64,000 nt of DNA from Phialophora verrucosa (lineage: Eukaryota; Ascomycota; Eurotiomycetes; Chaetothyriales; Herpotrichiellaceae). Each line of letters begins with the position of its first letter. Position 1 is the first letter of the stretch. Positions 1 through 12,891 of the stretch are shown one piece after another. Under the pieces are notes generated by a model. The model had not been told where the DNA came from, ran no database searches, and worked only from the letters and a program-made list of their open reading frames with translations. Where the stretch lies: assembly GCA_002099365.1 (NCBI GenBank), contig MSED01000001.1, forward strand, positions 620,001 to 684,000, read 5' to 3'. The translations under genes and the position numbers were made by a program.

Positions 1-3000
1 AGTGATGGGCGCGAGAGTTGTAGCGGCCGTAGTGACGGGAGGAGTGTGTGATCGCTTCCTTCTCCGACCAGCGATCTGTGGAGGTTCAGCAGGCCGTTCC
101 GGTGGTGGAGAACCGGACATGGGAGGGGTGGGAAGAGATGCCCACGCGGGCACAGCAAGTGGTTTCGGCAGCGTGAGATGTTCAATCGTGAACCGAGAGC
201 CGCTTATGCTGGATCGGTGTTTCTTGAAGGAGGAGCAGCAGGGTAACTGAGGCGGCCGTGAATGCTGCATCAGGTTGACTCCAGAGGTCGAAATTTAACC
301 GCATAGACGAGGTTTCCTGTAAAGATATTTCCAACGAGGTGGCGGCCCAGTGAGATTCAAGTGAATTCTCCTTCAGATGCCCGTGCTCAAATTCCCGCTT
401 GGTACGCGCTTTCGTCCGTCGAGTTGAGACGCGACTGCTCTGACCATGTACTCGAGTGTACCTCCGACCCTTATTTAGTGGTCCGCGCAAGTGCTTGGGC
501 TCGAGTTAGTGATATGTCCTCAAGTCCAATGAATTGGGTTGTAGCATGGACACAGCATGGTGGCCAGAGTTGTGTCGCCTACCTGATCAGGTTTCCAAGG
601 TTTCCTCTGGCCCCAATTCGGTAGTCAACCAATATTGGCCAAACAGAGGGATGAATGAAGTAAAAATTCCCGTGCGGGTTTTGTCGAACGATAGACTCGA
701 AAAGTGGAAGTCGTGGACCCGGAAAGCGAGGACAAGACGGCCAGCGAGGTGAGCGCGATGCTTCAGTCCTGCCAGCTTGAGAACGCACGTCTGGGCTCGG
801 TGGTGGTCGATGAAAGCTGAATCAAAAGAATGGCCACTTGCTTGATAGAAGACTCGGCGAATACGATCCGAGAGTCATCGGTTCGCAAGTGGTCAGAACT
901 CACGGTAAGAGGTCAGGCCAGGGTAGGCGCAGTCTGCTATTCATCTGCATGCAAGGGCGGCTCTTGGTCCCCTACAGATGGAGCGGGAACCTGAGCAGCA
1001 GACAAATTTCCTCATGTTCATGGACGTCCACGACGATCTGCTCAATTGAAAGGCAGAATACGGAGTCCTAGCTCAATAGTTCCGGTCGACTGATCCACTT
1101 TGGTATGAACGGGAGAGCCCACTCATCGCGAGATCCAGGGATCTAGGAAGCTGAGCAGCTGCGAGGTATGCATTAGCCTTTGCATCGGAGCGGACACTTG
1201 GCCCTGCCTCCCGCTGTCAATTGCGACATGGTATGATCCGCAGCAAGCGACTGGGAGCCTGGTGTGGATGAGGTTTCGCCGCCCGCGAGCGTGGTCGGCA
1301 TCTCAAGCACGGTAGTACCAGATAGTCGTGTCTCGGCAAGCCAGCGACGCGATGGCACCAGCCACAATCCACCTCAGGCTGACGAGACATGAGCATTCTG
1401 TAGTCTACGAAACGGGTAGCGTGTGGATCTGCTGATTTGAGGGCCTAGGATAGGCACGGATAGGTTGGGAGTGGTCGCCCCTGGCGAGCCAGCAGTCAAG
1501 CATAAGCTTCACCAGTGCGAGACCAATTGAATCATTGCCAGTTCTTCTCAACACGGGTCATAGTTTGCAGAGGTCCGTGACAAGATGCGCGGTATGCCAA
1601 TGAGAGGGTCTTGCGTCGTCCTCGAGGCTCAACCTTCTCACCATTGGCCGGACAGGTGATGTATTGGGCAAAGCGATTAGCGAGGCCGACCGTTGAGAAC
1701 GGACCTCAATGGTGACGATCATTGGCGACAAGGTTGCGACATGGAGAAACACAGGAGAGACAGACCAGACGGGGCGCTGCCCAGAAAGGCCGAATGATTG
1801 ACGGATGTCCACCATCATCATCGGATTTGGGTTGCTTTTGGACCAGGCATGTCCTTGAACGGATGATTTAGAACACTATGTTATCTTGCTGATGGATTCT
1901 TGGAGTTGGCCCCCCGAGCCGAGCCAGACCTTGCGCTTCTTGGACAAAGCAATCTACGTGCCATGTTTTGCACGATGTGCGGAGCACATAGTAAACGACA
2001 AACCTCGCGTGAGGTTCGGGGATCTGGTGTCGTTCTGTCAATTTCATAAATTGACTGCCGGGCTGCATGGGCCAGAAATAGACACATCTGTACCACCGAT
2101 GACGAGTTACGAACCTCCGCGGTGGGCTCTTAGGCCCACAAATCCTACACATTGCATGGTTAGGATCAAGACAAATCGGGCCCTTTGAGTTCGGGCGTCG
2201 GCGGCCGGACTCAGCCCGTATGCAGTGATGAGTGCTAGAGATGGACGACGTTATTGTTCCTCAGTGAGTGTTCAGGCCCCGAAGGCAAGGGTTCGGGAGA
2301 CGCCTAAAGTGAGAAGGTTGGGCTAGTGCGGGCTTGGATGGGCGCAATCGATAAAGGGAGGCCCGTGGCTTTGCCTCCCCCGGAAGCCCTGTGCAGTACT
2401 AGCAAATGTTCCGTTTCCTCTCCTCTTGGGTACACCACGACACACACGGCGACGACCGCACAGCTGTGCATGCGAATGCTGACTATGACGCAGAGCGTAG
2501 ATTCTCGCCGCCCCCTTTCCCCAGCGACCATGCGAGTTCTCGTCGCTTGTGTTCGCCATTTCGGTGGTTTGCTATGTTAGCCTTGCGACGGGATTGAGAT
2601 TATTGGTATTGAAGTGTCCATATTCAAGAATCTCAGCCAGGCCAGGGTTTCGGATTGATGCCTATGGGTCCGGAAAATTGACCTGGTCTCCTGTTGGTTC
2701 GGGCACTCGACGCTGGTTTCTCGCTTGTTGATCGGTTGACAATCCTCCGGCCAGACTGGTCAAGGGTCTCCCTTTTGGGCCTGCTCATGGGCGAAATCTG
2801 GTATACGCAAGTAGATCTTTCCCTGCTCCTCTCGATGGAATACTTTTCCACAGAAACGTTCCATAAATAAAGCATCTAGTGACCATAGGCGCCGGGCGCT
2901 TGCCCCTTTTTGATATTTCATGCTTCACAGGCTGGTTATTGTGTACTGATTACCACCACCTCCCGGCCGCTGGCAAGGTTGTGTATCTCTCTTGCTCAAG

Positions 3001-4784
3001 GGCCGAGTCTAATACCCGTTGAGCGGATGAACAATGATACGTCTCGAATATGGGCGAGGAGGATGCTGTAAACCGGCAAGTCATGTTTGATAAATCCAAT
3101 GCCAATTCGGACCCTCTTCAGATGACTGTGATCTCGTTTGTGTTCGATAGTCAAGAAGTCGGGTAACTGCCGGTCCTGCATGCACAGCATGCACTATTGT
3201 GCCTACTGTACGAAGATCAGCGGTACCTCCGAGAAGCAACTCTCAGAAGTAATTGCGATAGGGGCGCCCAGACCCAGCCAGATCGCAGGCAAGCGAGAAC
3301 GAGGCTCGATCCACCACTGTGGCTGTTGCACGCATCGTCAAATATTCTCCGCAACCATTCAGACGCGATATGCGCAGAAGCATATGAGCACGTACATACA
3401 CAGGACGTTGGCATAGGTCCTTGCGCGTGCGGCCTGAGACTGTGTTCGGAAGTGGATTTAATTTACCTCGTACATTCCCCTCGGCGAGGGCATATTGATC
3501 CAAATGCGCGCTTCAACATCATCCCTCGCCAATTTCGGCCCGCATGCTACTCGTAGTCGTGCACCATTCTCGTCATGAATTTTCTGGAAGCAAAGCCAGC
3601 ATTCCAACCTTGTACGATCCTTGACCCTGTCCTTCTTCCACGAAAATTAGAGCATTCTCCATCTGTCTGCCTCGCATGGAAGAGAAAGTCCCCAGTTCGG
3701 CTGCAAAGTGGCACCGGCAAGGGCTGCGCTAGAAACCCATTATTCTCCCTAGCGGGGCGCCATCCAAGCCTCATTTCGTTAATTCTGGGGGAAGACGCAC
3801 GTGGCAATCAAAACCCATGTCGAGCTGTGGTTAGTGTTTGTCGGTCAGTCGGCGCTTTCTTTGAGACATCTCCAGTCGAAGGAAGCTCGGAGGTTACCTG
3901 CTCTGTTGCCTGAACCTAGGAGAATTTACATGAGCCACTCGGAGACTTTTCCCAGAGCGAAAATTCCCTAACTCGAGGTTCGCATTTCCGTGTCTCAGCC
4001 ATTACGTGTTGGGATGGACCTCCCTCAAGCTTTTAAGCACGCAACTGAGAGATTGACGATGAGGCGGTATGCCACGCTGTCAGCAATTGGTGTTTACCTA
4101 CTCCGTTATTACCATAGTAGGCATTGAAATAGTAGGTCCGGGATATTGACGCCACTACTCTTAGGAGTACCGCTAGCTGAGCCGAGGAAGATGTCAATGA
4201 CGCATGCGTCTTGATTTCGGCGGGGTCTTCACTACCCAGTAGGTCACAGGAGTCATAAGGGGACGAAGGCACGCGACCTCGTGTCGCGTGTATTGATTGT
4301 GTCTAGATCCAAACATGGATGCGGAACCATGTACATTGGGAGTTGGCAACGCGACAGTTCTAGATGAAGATAAACAGATGCATGGTAGGTACCAGGAGAG
4401 TACTTTCCATTGTGACTCGAGCGCAACATGTGAGAGACAAAAAGGAAGTGAGGCTCGATACTTTGGACAAGTGAGAAGAGTGTGAAGACGGAGATCTACT
4501 CCAAACATTCCAATCGAGATCAGGCCCGCCAAGAAATCAAATGACCATCAAGACCTCCAACTTCAATTGAACATCAGGTCGACCTCAACATCGAACTGGT
4601 TCACAACAACGAAGGTAGAGCTGAAATAGGTATTTGCTCAAACACAGTCCTAACTGCTCTCTTCCTGTGTGGCCGTCTCAGCTCCGGAGCTGCACCACAG
4701 CGCCACACTCATGTTCAGTGCCTTACCGGAACCTGTTCCACAGCTCCCCCTCACTAAGTTTGAAGACCATCCACAGCATTAGTG
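1..4784. other. gene-poor region, nothing convincing seen
   Basis: About 4.8 kb in which every open frame is short (under about 120 codons) and none shows a recognisable domain, signal peptide or spliced continuation. The last 250 bases before the first gene are pyrimidine-rich and probably hold its promoter and leader. An unrecognised small gene or transposon remnant cannot be excluded by eye. Confidence 0.5.
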
Positions 4785-7130
4785 ATGGCTTCTCAGGCCA
4801 GCGAAGATCCCCTTATCGCTACTTTGCCACCAGTGACCGATTACATGACCTACCTGACATTGCTGGAATATCAGCTAACGCCCCAGAATCTCCCTACATT
4901 GAACCGCCTTCTTAGCGACGATGACGGTAAACTCGCAGAAGAAATTGGCTGGGACTTGCCAAAGCTTGTCCTACCCATGCTGGAAGAGAATTCTGCAGCA
5001 GCCACTCAATGCTTGGAGATAGTGGCTCGTAGGGGCAATCCCAGAGAGGTTGTTGTCCGAGTTGCGGAAGAGCTGGAGAAGTTGGGTGACCAAGACGACA
5101 AGGTCGACTCCGAAGACGGCGACGAACAAAATGAACTCCCGACTTTTCCGGGAGAAGCGCCTCGTGTTCATCTTGGAGGAATGACCCTCGAGGGCATGCC
5201 GGATGCGAAGAAACCTGCTGAAGCCGGCGCTGAAGGCAGCGATCGGCGAACGCCCTCCCAGGAATCCTCACTCAAGACCCTGAAATTGCAAGCACTTCTC
5301 AACATGCTAAGTCTCCTCCATCCGAGGATCAAAACACAATACCCGACTCGCTTCCTCGCAACATCTCTTCCCGCGGCTCTCGGCGCGTACCGCCAGCTCC
5401 CCATCACAAGCGCGACTACCTCCGCTTTTCTGAGCCTGCTTGAGAACTTGGCCAGCAAAAAGCGCCCTCCACTACCTCCACGCCCCGGCACTCAAGGTGA
5501 CGTACAGTCTGCGAGTACAGCTGCAGTACCCATGCCGGATCCAGAGGCCAAGGCTGAAGAGGAAGACACCGGTGTCAATGTTCCCTCTGCTGCCGAAAAG
5601 GCCATTATCTTCAGGCTGCTTGATGCTGTTCTCCTTGAGGTATTGGACGAGTATCTGTCGTCGCTCACCACTGATGAGTACCCTTCAATGTCATGGACGG
5701 CTCGTCTCCGGGAGCACCTCGAGCCCAGGAGGGTCGTGCCCGGAAGATCAACAGAGACCGAGCAGTGGAAGCAGACGCCGGAACTCGTTGCGAGGGACGG
5801 CCTTTTAGCCCGCTTTTACTCAATCAGCAAGGAACTGCAACTTGACACGAACCATGAAATCAGGAAACTTTTGGATGAGGATGAGGAAGACGAAGTCGAG
5901 AATCCGTATCATGAAAAGGAACCATCAGAGTACCCAACGTCTCCGTCACAGATACCTTTTCCCCGAGCGGGTGTCATATACCTACGTGCATACCATTGTT
6001 ACCTGGATCCCTCGGATACCACAACGCTCCTCACAACGACCGAGCTCACCAAGCTGGTCGCACGCTCCTTCCCCTTGAGCGCCACGCCGTCCATCCCTCT
6101 ACCGGCCCTCCAGGACGCCCTCCTCTCTCTGTTGTACAAGCAGACATTAGCGGTGACGGCTGCCCCCACGACACCTCAACCATCACCGGCGAAATTCCTT
6201 CTCCTCCTAAGTACCCTCACCCAGCTCTTCACCATAACCCCATACCCTGCCCTCCGAGACTCCGCCCATCACATTGCCAGCAAACTATTGCACGCGTACC
6301 CGGACCCCTCAGTTCGCACCAGAATCATTACACAAACATTGGAAGGGAATACACTAAGTACGAACTGGGCCGAAATCGAGGACGAAGAGATAGGTGCACA
6401 GAAGCCACCAGAGCCAGAGATCGTGGAGGAAACGGGACTTACCAGGAGCACTTCGGCGCTGGTCCCACATCCCATCCCTCTTGCGCCGCCACAGCAGTTG
6501 GGCCAGCTGAAGGCTATCGGAGTAGACTGGCTGAAGGGTGAAATCGCTGCGTGGATCGCCATCAAATCCAATCCAAGCGGCGAGGCCGCCGCACCCGTCG
6601 TTGTCGGGGCGCTTGATCCCACTCAAGTGCTTCTCATGCCAGAATCCCTCGAATCGAGCGAGAGCGATCAAGCGAAACACGATGATACCCCCTCTCTGCT
6701 CGAACTTCTCTTCCCGCGCGATCTGCCCGAACTGCCCACCACCGCAACATCCGCGGGACCCGGCGACGCCGAAGCCCCCGACACCGACCCAGAAGAATCG
6801 CTCTCCGAGTTCCTCCTCTCTATCCCCTTCTACATCTCCACGTTAAACCTCGTCTGCATTGTCGTCCCCTACCTAGCCACCGCGCCTAGCATGGGCGTGT
6901 CGGCTCTGAAGTCTCGAATGTTGAGACATGTGGAATCCTTGAATAAATCGGCGAGGTTTCTGGTCGAGCTGTTGCAGCACGTTCAAGCCGAGAGACGCCG
7001 CCTTGGAGAGGGAGAAGGAGGGAGCGAGGACGAGGCCGGTATTTTCGAAGCTAGTCGTGCCGACATCTTCGCTTTGGAGGATGCGTGCACCCGGGCGAAG
7101 GGGGTGTGGGAAGGGGCAAGCCAGGAGTGA
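4785..7130 (+). CDS. YAP1-binding/ALF4/glomulin-like protein (DUF1760 type)
   Basis: Single-exon gene of 781 aa. The start is the ATG at 4785 (MASQASED); the GTG just upstream is not a likely start in a fungus. The N-terminal part (VTDYMTYLTLLEYQL, then LNRLLSDDDGKLAEEIGWDL and LVLPMLEENSAAATQCLEIV) resembles the DUF1760 family that includes yeast Ybp1, a partner of the oxidative-stress factor Yap1, and the helical-repeat glomulin/ALF4 proteins. The rest is mostly helical and leucine-rich, with acidic low-complexity inserts near residues 105-120 and 360-375 and proline/serine-rich loops. No signal peptide or membrane segment is seen, so it is presumably cytosolic. Family membership is from remembered pattern. 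A role in Yap1 signalling is known only for the yeast relative and is inference here. Confidence 0.75.
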   Translation: MASQASEDPLIATLPPVTDYMTYLTLLEYQLTPQNLPTLNRLLSDDDGKLAEEIGWDLPKLVLPMLEENSAAATQCLEIVARRGNPREVVVRVAEELEKLGDQDDKVDSEDGDEQNELPTFPGEAPRVHLGGMTLEGMPDAKKPAEAGAEGSDRRTPSQESSLKTLKLQALLNMLSLLHPRIKTQYPTRFLATSLPAALGAYRQLPITSATTSAFLSLLENLASKKRPPLPPRPGTQGDVQSASTAAVPMPDPEAKAEEEDTGVNVPSAAEKAIIFRLLDAVLLEVLDEYLSSLTTDEYPSMSWTARLREHLEPRRVVPGRSTETEQWKQTPELVARDGLLARFYSISKELQLDTNHEIRKLLDEDEEDEVENPYHEKEPSEYPTSPSQIPFPRAGVIYLRAYHCYLDPSDTTTLLTTTELTKLVARSFPLSATPSIPLPALQDALLSLLYKQTLAVTAAPTTPQPSPAKFLLLLSTLTQLFTITPYPALRDSAHHIASKLLHAYPDPSVRTRIITQTLEGNTLSTNWAEIEDEEIGAQKPPEPEIVEETGLTRSTSALVPHPIPLAPPQQLGQLKAIGVDWLKGEIAAWIAIKSNPSGEAAAPVVVGALDPTQVLLMPESLESSESDQAKHDDTPSLLELLFPRDLPELPTTATSAGPGDAEAPDTDPEESLSEFLLSIPFYISTLNLVCIVVPYLATAPSMGVSALKSRMLRHVESLNKSARFLVELLQHVQAERRRLGEGEGGSEDEAGIFEASRADIFALEDACTRAKGVWEGASQE

Positions 7131-8638
7131 ATATGCATCGTCTGCGATGCGGTATAGTCTTTTCCTTCCCGGGACGAAGTCAACATCATTGGAAGGAGAT
7201 GTCATGATCGTAGATGTCAAGCTGTGGAAGCCTCAGATGCCGGTAGGACATGGATGGGGACAGCGAAAGTGATGGAGAAAGCAATCACCGAGATATGAGA
7301 CCAACGGACCATGGCGTGATATGGGAGATGGGGCATGTCGGCGCGGACGAAGGATTTTAAAATCCAACAAAATGAACACTAGGAACTTGGAATCGAAATC
7401 ACAATCAATGCTGAAATCGCAATCAATGCTGAAATCACAATCAATGCTGAAATCACAATCAATGCTGAAATCACAATCAATGCTGAAATCACAATCAATG
7501 CTGAAATCAAAGTCGATAGATTATGCCATGCAAGGTACTTGTTACTCGTAACTCGGAATGAAACAGCATGATACAAACATCAATGTGAAGTGAGGCGAGT
7601 AAGTGAACGGACAATCAATTCCAATGCAAGAACGTAATCATCTCGGGCGACGTGACATCCTACAGCACGCAGTCGTGTTGCTTGTCTGTTGGCTTTATGT
7701 GGTTTAGACCAGATGTTATATAGCTACGTAGGCTGATTGGACGTGCTGGTCAAGTCGATCTTACAGTATTCTACGTGCTGCCGTTGTCAAAAGGGGATCA
7801 AACCGGGAGAGACTGTGGGGATAGCTTTCAACTTGGGTGACCGGGACCAGGAAACAACGGTTGTACATATAAAACCACAGAAAAAATTCAAGTGAAGGCC
7901 ACCAATTGATGGTTGCATGGTTGTAGGAGGATACATGTTTGAATCTTTCATTGCTGCTGCATCTCTCCTGTCTACTCCTCCACTCTATCACCTGGGCCTC
8001 TCTGCTCTTAGCACCGGTTCTGCATGTGTAAACTTAAGGTATAAACGCGGAGAGATCTCGCCCAAGAAAAGTCATCATCCCGCAAATCTGCCATCAAGAA
8101 CAGGCCCGCAAAAGGCCGTCTAGAACCATCTGAGGACTCCAAACGCCCCGGAGGGACATCATGAACGCTGAACACGCAAACAACAGCTGCCCCACATGCA
8201 ACGTCGTCGTGAAAGAATCTGAGGTTCGAGAGGGTTGGACAAACCCCACGGAAGGTCGAGATCCGAGCAGCGGCAAAGATGGCCCGCAATTGATGTGGCA
8301 ACCCCACACTGAGCCGGTTGGCATGTGACATGGCCAGGTCCTGCTTCCGGAGGGGAAATTAACCACAGCTATCGGGTCTCCGTTCCGGAAAAAATTCGCC
8401 TTGTCATATGGTTTGCAGGTCTAGTTGTGCTTCGTGATTGTCGACTCCCCGCGTGATTGCGCGCATCGCTCCACGCCTGTTTCCGGTTGCCTTCCCCGAT
8501 CGCCCCGTGTGTCTGTGCCTTGGGAATCGGGAGCGGAAGGCAAGCTGAGAACCACCCATCGGTCGTACTGGATCTTCCGCACCAGGTATTGCAGAACGTA
8601 CGCCGTCCCCTGGTGTGTCGCCTCAGTGTGATGGCAAT
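7131..8638. other. convergent intergenic region with a minisatellite
   Basis: Lies between the 3' ends of the YBP1-like gene (+) and the P450 reductase gene (-). Apart from the 18-bp tandem repeat listed separately, no frame has domain or splice support. The stretch nearest the reductase should include its 3' UTR. Confidence 0.6.
7395..7512 (+). repeat. 18-bp tandem repeat (minisatellite), six units plus a partial
   Basis: Six head-to-tail units of GAAATCACAATCAATGCT run from 7395 to 7502, followed by a degraded partial unit. Unit 2 differs by one base (ATCG for ATCA) and the others are identical. The unit length is a multiple of three, so frames stay open through the array and would read as a hexapeptide repeat, but there is no gene context. 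I treat it as non-coding. Confidence 0.95.
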
Positions 8639-10813
8639 TTATGACCAGACATCTTCCTGGTAGACACCACTGCTGCGCATGCTCTTGACAACTTGCTCCG
8701 CCTTCTTCTCGTCAACTCCCCGTTCGGAAGCAATAATCTGGCCGAGAACTTCGTTGACTTCTCGGGCCATGTGGGCTGCGTCACCGCAGACGTAGAAGTT
8801 GGCCTTTTGTTGGAGGAGCTCATTGATGAACTTGCCGTTCTCTTTCAGCAGATGTTGCACGTAGACCTTCTTCGGTCCTTCTCGGGAGAATGCGTTGAAG
8901 ATGGTCAATTTGTCGCCCAGAACCTTCTTGTATTCCTGTACCAACCAGTTAGCGCAATCCTGAGAAGTGTAAAACCTGTCGATTCAACTTACCTCCCACT
9001 CTGCCTTGTACAGCCAGTCCTCGGTCTGCCTACGACAACCGTAGAAAAGTACAGTCGGACCAACGTCCTCACCCCTCTTTGCCTGCTCTGCACGTTCCTG
9101 CACAAACCCGCGGAAGGGAGCAACACCTGTACCAGGGCCGACCATGATGATCGGCTTGCTTGGGTTGGAGGGCAACTTGAAGTTCGAGTGACGAACATGA
9201 ACCGGAACATGAATACCATCGTATTTGTTGCGGGGACCGTTGATAGCATAGGTCAGACCGTGTGGCGATGGATCCGGGTCCCCATTTTGCTTCTGCTTCA
9301 GGGCCAGGAGGTAGTTAGTGGTGACGCCTTTGACGATATGGCCTGCCCCAGGAACGCGGATGGACTCCACCACGGCCGTGATAGAGATCTTTTCTGGTTG
9401 CACAAGCGACGAGGACGAGATCGAGTAATAACGGGGTTGGAGCTTGTTGAGGCCTTCGACCAGACAGGAGAAGGGGACGGCAGACCAAGGACCCGGGTGG
9501 ACAGCGGAAACTGCTTGGGCAACATTCAACATCTGGCTGCTAATCTTCTCCTTGAAGTAGTCGGCGTCGGAGCCCAGCTTGGTCAACTCTTTCTTCGCCT
9601 CCTCGTTGGGCGCAAACGCGGCTAAAGTGGCCATGAACTGACGTGAGACAGGAGCGCAGATTTCCATGTGATAGCGGATGGCGGCATCGTATGTCGTAGG
9701 GGTTGGGAAGGGGACTTTGGCGGTAGGGTCGATGCCTTTCATGCTGATGACCCGGTGTCTCTTCTCTTCCAAACCAAAAGTCTTGATCAACCGGTCAACC
9801 TCCATTCCAGCGTTCGTGGGCCAGATAGCAATATGGTCGCCCGTCGTGTACGAGATGCCAGAGCCAGAAACGTCGATCTCGCAGTGGAGGCAGTTCCGGT
9901 CTTTGACGGTGAACAATTCTCTCGATTCGGCGATAGGGGCAATGAAGGGATTATGGGCGTTGTAGGGGCCTTTCTGAGAGTTCTCGAGGTGGTTCTTGTT
10001 GGGCTCCCCGAGGTAAACCGTGTCGGTCTCGGGGGAGAGGTCCTCGCGCTCTTCGACACTGAAGACTGGCTCGTACACGGCCTCACGCTCCTCCAAGCCC
10101 ATTTCCTGGGCCAGGGCGGCCCACATGGGCTCTTTCCAGGCCAAGAAGTCTTCTTCCATGGTGCCAGCGCCATCGTCACCCTCACCGGCAGTGCCGATCC
10201 TCTTTGCACCCAGTTTGGTCAAGATCTTGTCCAGGTTTCGAACCATGGAATTGTAATGCTCATATGTGTTATTGCCCAGACCGAAAGCGACGTACTTGAG
10301 GTTGCCTAGTGGTTTTTCGTCGGAGTTCTCGGAGAAGGAAGGAGGATCTTGGTTCATGAACTCCCAGAATTCGACCGCGTTATCGGTAGGCTCGCCTTCA
10401 CCGTAAGTGGCCATGACGAAGACGGCCACCTTGTCTTCGGGGAATTGGTCGAGGTTCTCGTAATCATAATCTTCGAGGTCCGCAGTCATGGTGTTTAATC
10501 CGAAGCGAGCGTGGCCCTCTTTGGCCAAACGGGAGGCATAATCCTCAGCAGTGCCAGTTTGGGAGCCGTAGAAGATGACGCAGTTCTTGCCCGACTCGTC
10601 CATCTTCTCGAGGATGTTGCGAGAACCCTTCTTTGCGGCGCTGCCATTGAGGGCCGAGGTAGCGTAGGGGTCCTTCGGGACGCCCCAGTAGGTTCCTTTG
10701 GTGAAGTAAGCGACGCTGCCGAGCAGCAGCAAGACGAGGACAATAATGTCCAGAGTGTCGACCTGAGCCATGGTGGGGAGTTTGATGGGAGCGGCCTCGG
10801 GCTCGGTTGACAT
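8639..10813 (-). CDS. cprA: NADPH-cytochrome P450 reductase
   Basis: Two exons, 10813-8993 and 8935-8639, joined across a 57-bp intron (GTAAGT...ACAG, phase 0), giving 705 aa, the usual length for fungal reductases. The enzyme passes electrons from NADPH through FAD and FMN to microsomal P450s, and also to squalene epoxidase and haem oxygenase. Visible: an N-terminal hydrophobic anchor (LDIIVLVLLLLGSVAYF), the FMN-binding flavodoxin part (FYGSQTGTAEDYASRLAKEG and ATYGEGEPTDNA), the FAD part (RYYSISSS) and the NADPH-binding segment (VGPGTGVAPFRGFVQERA). The last exon ends VYQEDVWS, with the C-terminal Trp next to the end. Start: the first ATG adds 14 residues (MSTEPEAAPIKLPT) before an internal MAQVDTLD that matches the usual family start; both are possible. 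The nearest monooxygenase is flavin-dependent, so no local P450 partner is implied. Confidence 0.96.
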
Positions 10814-12891
10814 TGAGAGATTGTGGTGGTGAATTGACTAGAAAATACAAAGTGTCCTCCGGGAGCGATGTCGCTGCTTATATGAATGGTGGGGTACGGG
10901 CCCGGCTGGTCAGTGGTGAGCAAGTGGACAGCGTGGAGATGGCAGGCGCAGGCGCAGTCGCTCTTTGGCTCTCGGGGGCGGCGAACCGTATGTGGCCTGA
11001 TGCGGCCAAGATTACGCTGCGGTGTGCAGGATGGGGGGTGGAGGCGTGCTCGTGGGCCTCTGCTTTTTCTTTTGTGGGCGTTGCAGACTTCTCTCCCAGC
11101 TTGAGGTTAGATGAGTATCAGGGCCAATCGGCCGGTGTAATTGATCGTCGATGGGGCTAAGTCGAGGCCTTATCGAGAGATTCTAGTCCAAGCGTGTGTC
11201 TCGAAGCCAAGTTGAAGAGTGCAGAGGATCGAATTGAACAAGACGACAAGTGGAAGGAGAGGCCGGCTGCACAATTAATAAAGTCTAGGACGTCAAGGAT
11301 CGTGCAGGCCAAATCGGTCGGCAATTAGAGAATCGAAGAAATATCGTGGATCTATAAATTTCGACTTCGGCTTGTGTGGTTGACGGGCACCTTCACTGCA
11401 GAGAAAGTGCGTGTAATTGGAGGGGCAAATGCCTTTGTGCGGAATTATCCTTTGGCGTTGGCCGCGCGCGGGCAAATGCGGCTTCCAGTTAGGAGGATAT
11501 CCGGCAACTGTCCTCGTGGTGAACGGGCGACTTCTCGGAAGTGACACGGCTCAGCGCGAGTTGACGAGGTCGGCACGGACGGGAGCAGGATAGGCTCTTC
11601 GCAAGGTGGCGGTCGACCCTCGGACTTTGAGGATATGACTACTATGGAGTCTGGGGTGTTTGGTGAGTCCGGGGAGGCAGGCAAACAGCGGGCAGGCGTA
11701 TCGGCAGTTGGTCCAGGAAGAACAAGATTGCGAGACACACTGTGTAGCATGGGACCATGAGTTCCTTTTATCTCTACGAGCAATTGCTACGGCTCTGACA
11801 ATCCCACCCCGGCAGCTGGCCACGGGCTGCTCGTCCAAGGTGGCATGCAACACCTCAGATGGGGGACCTGAACCTGAGAAGCCTGAAGACCCACGAATGC
11901 CGATGCGCTGCTGCGTACGAGTACTCGTAGTTGCTGGTGGGTTCTGTGGCGGCACCTTTTCCAGTCTTACGTTCCCCACATACACAACTGCATACCGATT
12001 ACTGCGTAGAGAGGGTTGTCCCTTGTCTCTCCCGCTGCCTCCATGGTTACCTCAGGTAATAACACAGTCAGCACGATGGCGATGAGGCTCTCTTTGGGCG
12101 TCTCCTGTGGACAGGCCAGACCGCCTCTGCTGCCGTGGCAAGGCTATGTGCTGTGTGCGTATTATCCTCAGGCAACCGGCAATTATCTTCCTCTCGCGGC
12201 TTTCTCCGCGTCGACTTGGGAAGAGCCAAAAATAGTTGGAAACACTGCATGCACATAATACGGATCGTGTCAACAAGGCTCCAGCGTCAAGGGAAATGTA
12301 CCTCTGCGCAGATGGCAGAGATAGTGAAAGAGCCATTGGCGCCGGAGAGGGGAATCGGGGATGATCTGTGACAACAATGGCGCCAACCCTCCAACTTGTG
12401 CATCCACCGACATCACTGTCCTTGCATGTTTCAATGGTATTGGTGTACCTGACGAAGGATGACCTGCTAGAGCGATCAGCTGGCTCTCTGATTCGACAAG
12501 AGTGTTCTGCGGAACAACGAATCGCACAATAAAGCACACAGTCACCAAATGATAGATATTAGACGGTGATAGACTTCAGATATTGTCCTACACCGCACTA
12601 GAGGGAGATCTGTACAGAATCTTCCCTGTGTGTAGTCAGTTTGAGGTGAAGTTAAAATAATGTGATTGGCGGCATTGCTCATCCCTGTGCAATTGCGCTG
12701 CTGCCGTTCCAATCCCTTCTTCTCCTTTGCAACAATGGGCGACTGAACTTCCACCCCGACGACCTGAACTCAGGGACTTCCTCTGTCTATTCCTGCCGGC
12801 GTCGCGCACCTCAATACCGCTCCGCTTGTCCACCTGGAAGCAATGACGCCGGACCTGCATCTTCTCCAGAGTTGGCGATCCAGCGCTCACA
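10814..12891. promoter_or_regulatory. divergent intergenic region between P450 reductase and PAG1-type gene
   Basis: About 2.1 kb between two divergently transcribed genes, so it must hold both promoters and 5' leaders. Short open frames on both strands have no recognisable protein features. No specific binding site stands out. Confidence 0.5.

Noticed and set aside
8693..9625. 310-codon plus-strand open frame across the P450 reductase gene
   Set aside because: Antisense shadow; the minus strand has all reductase motifs.
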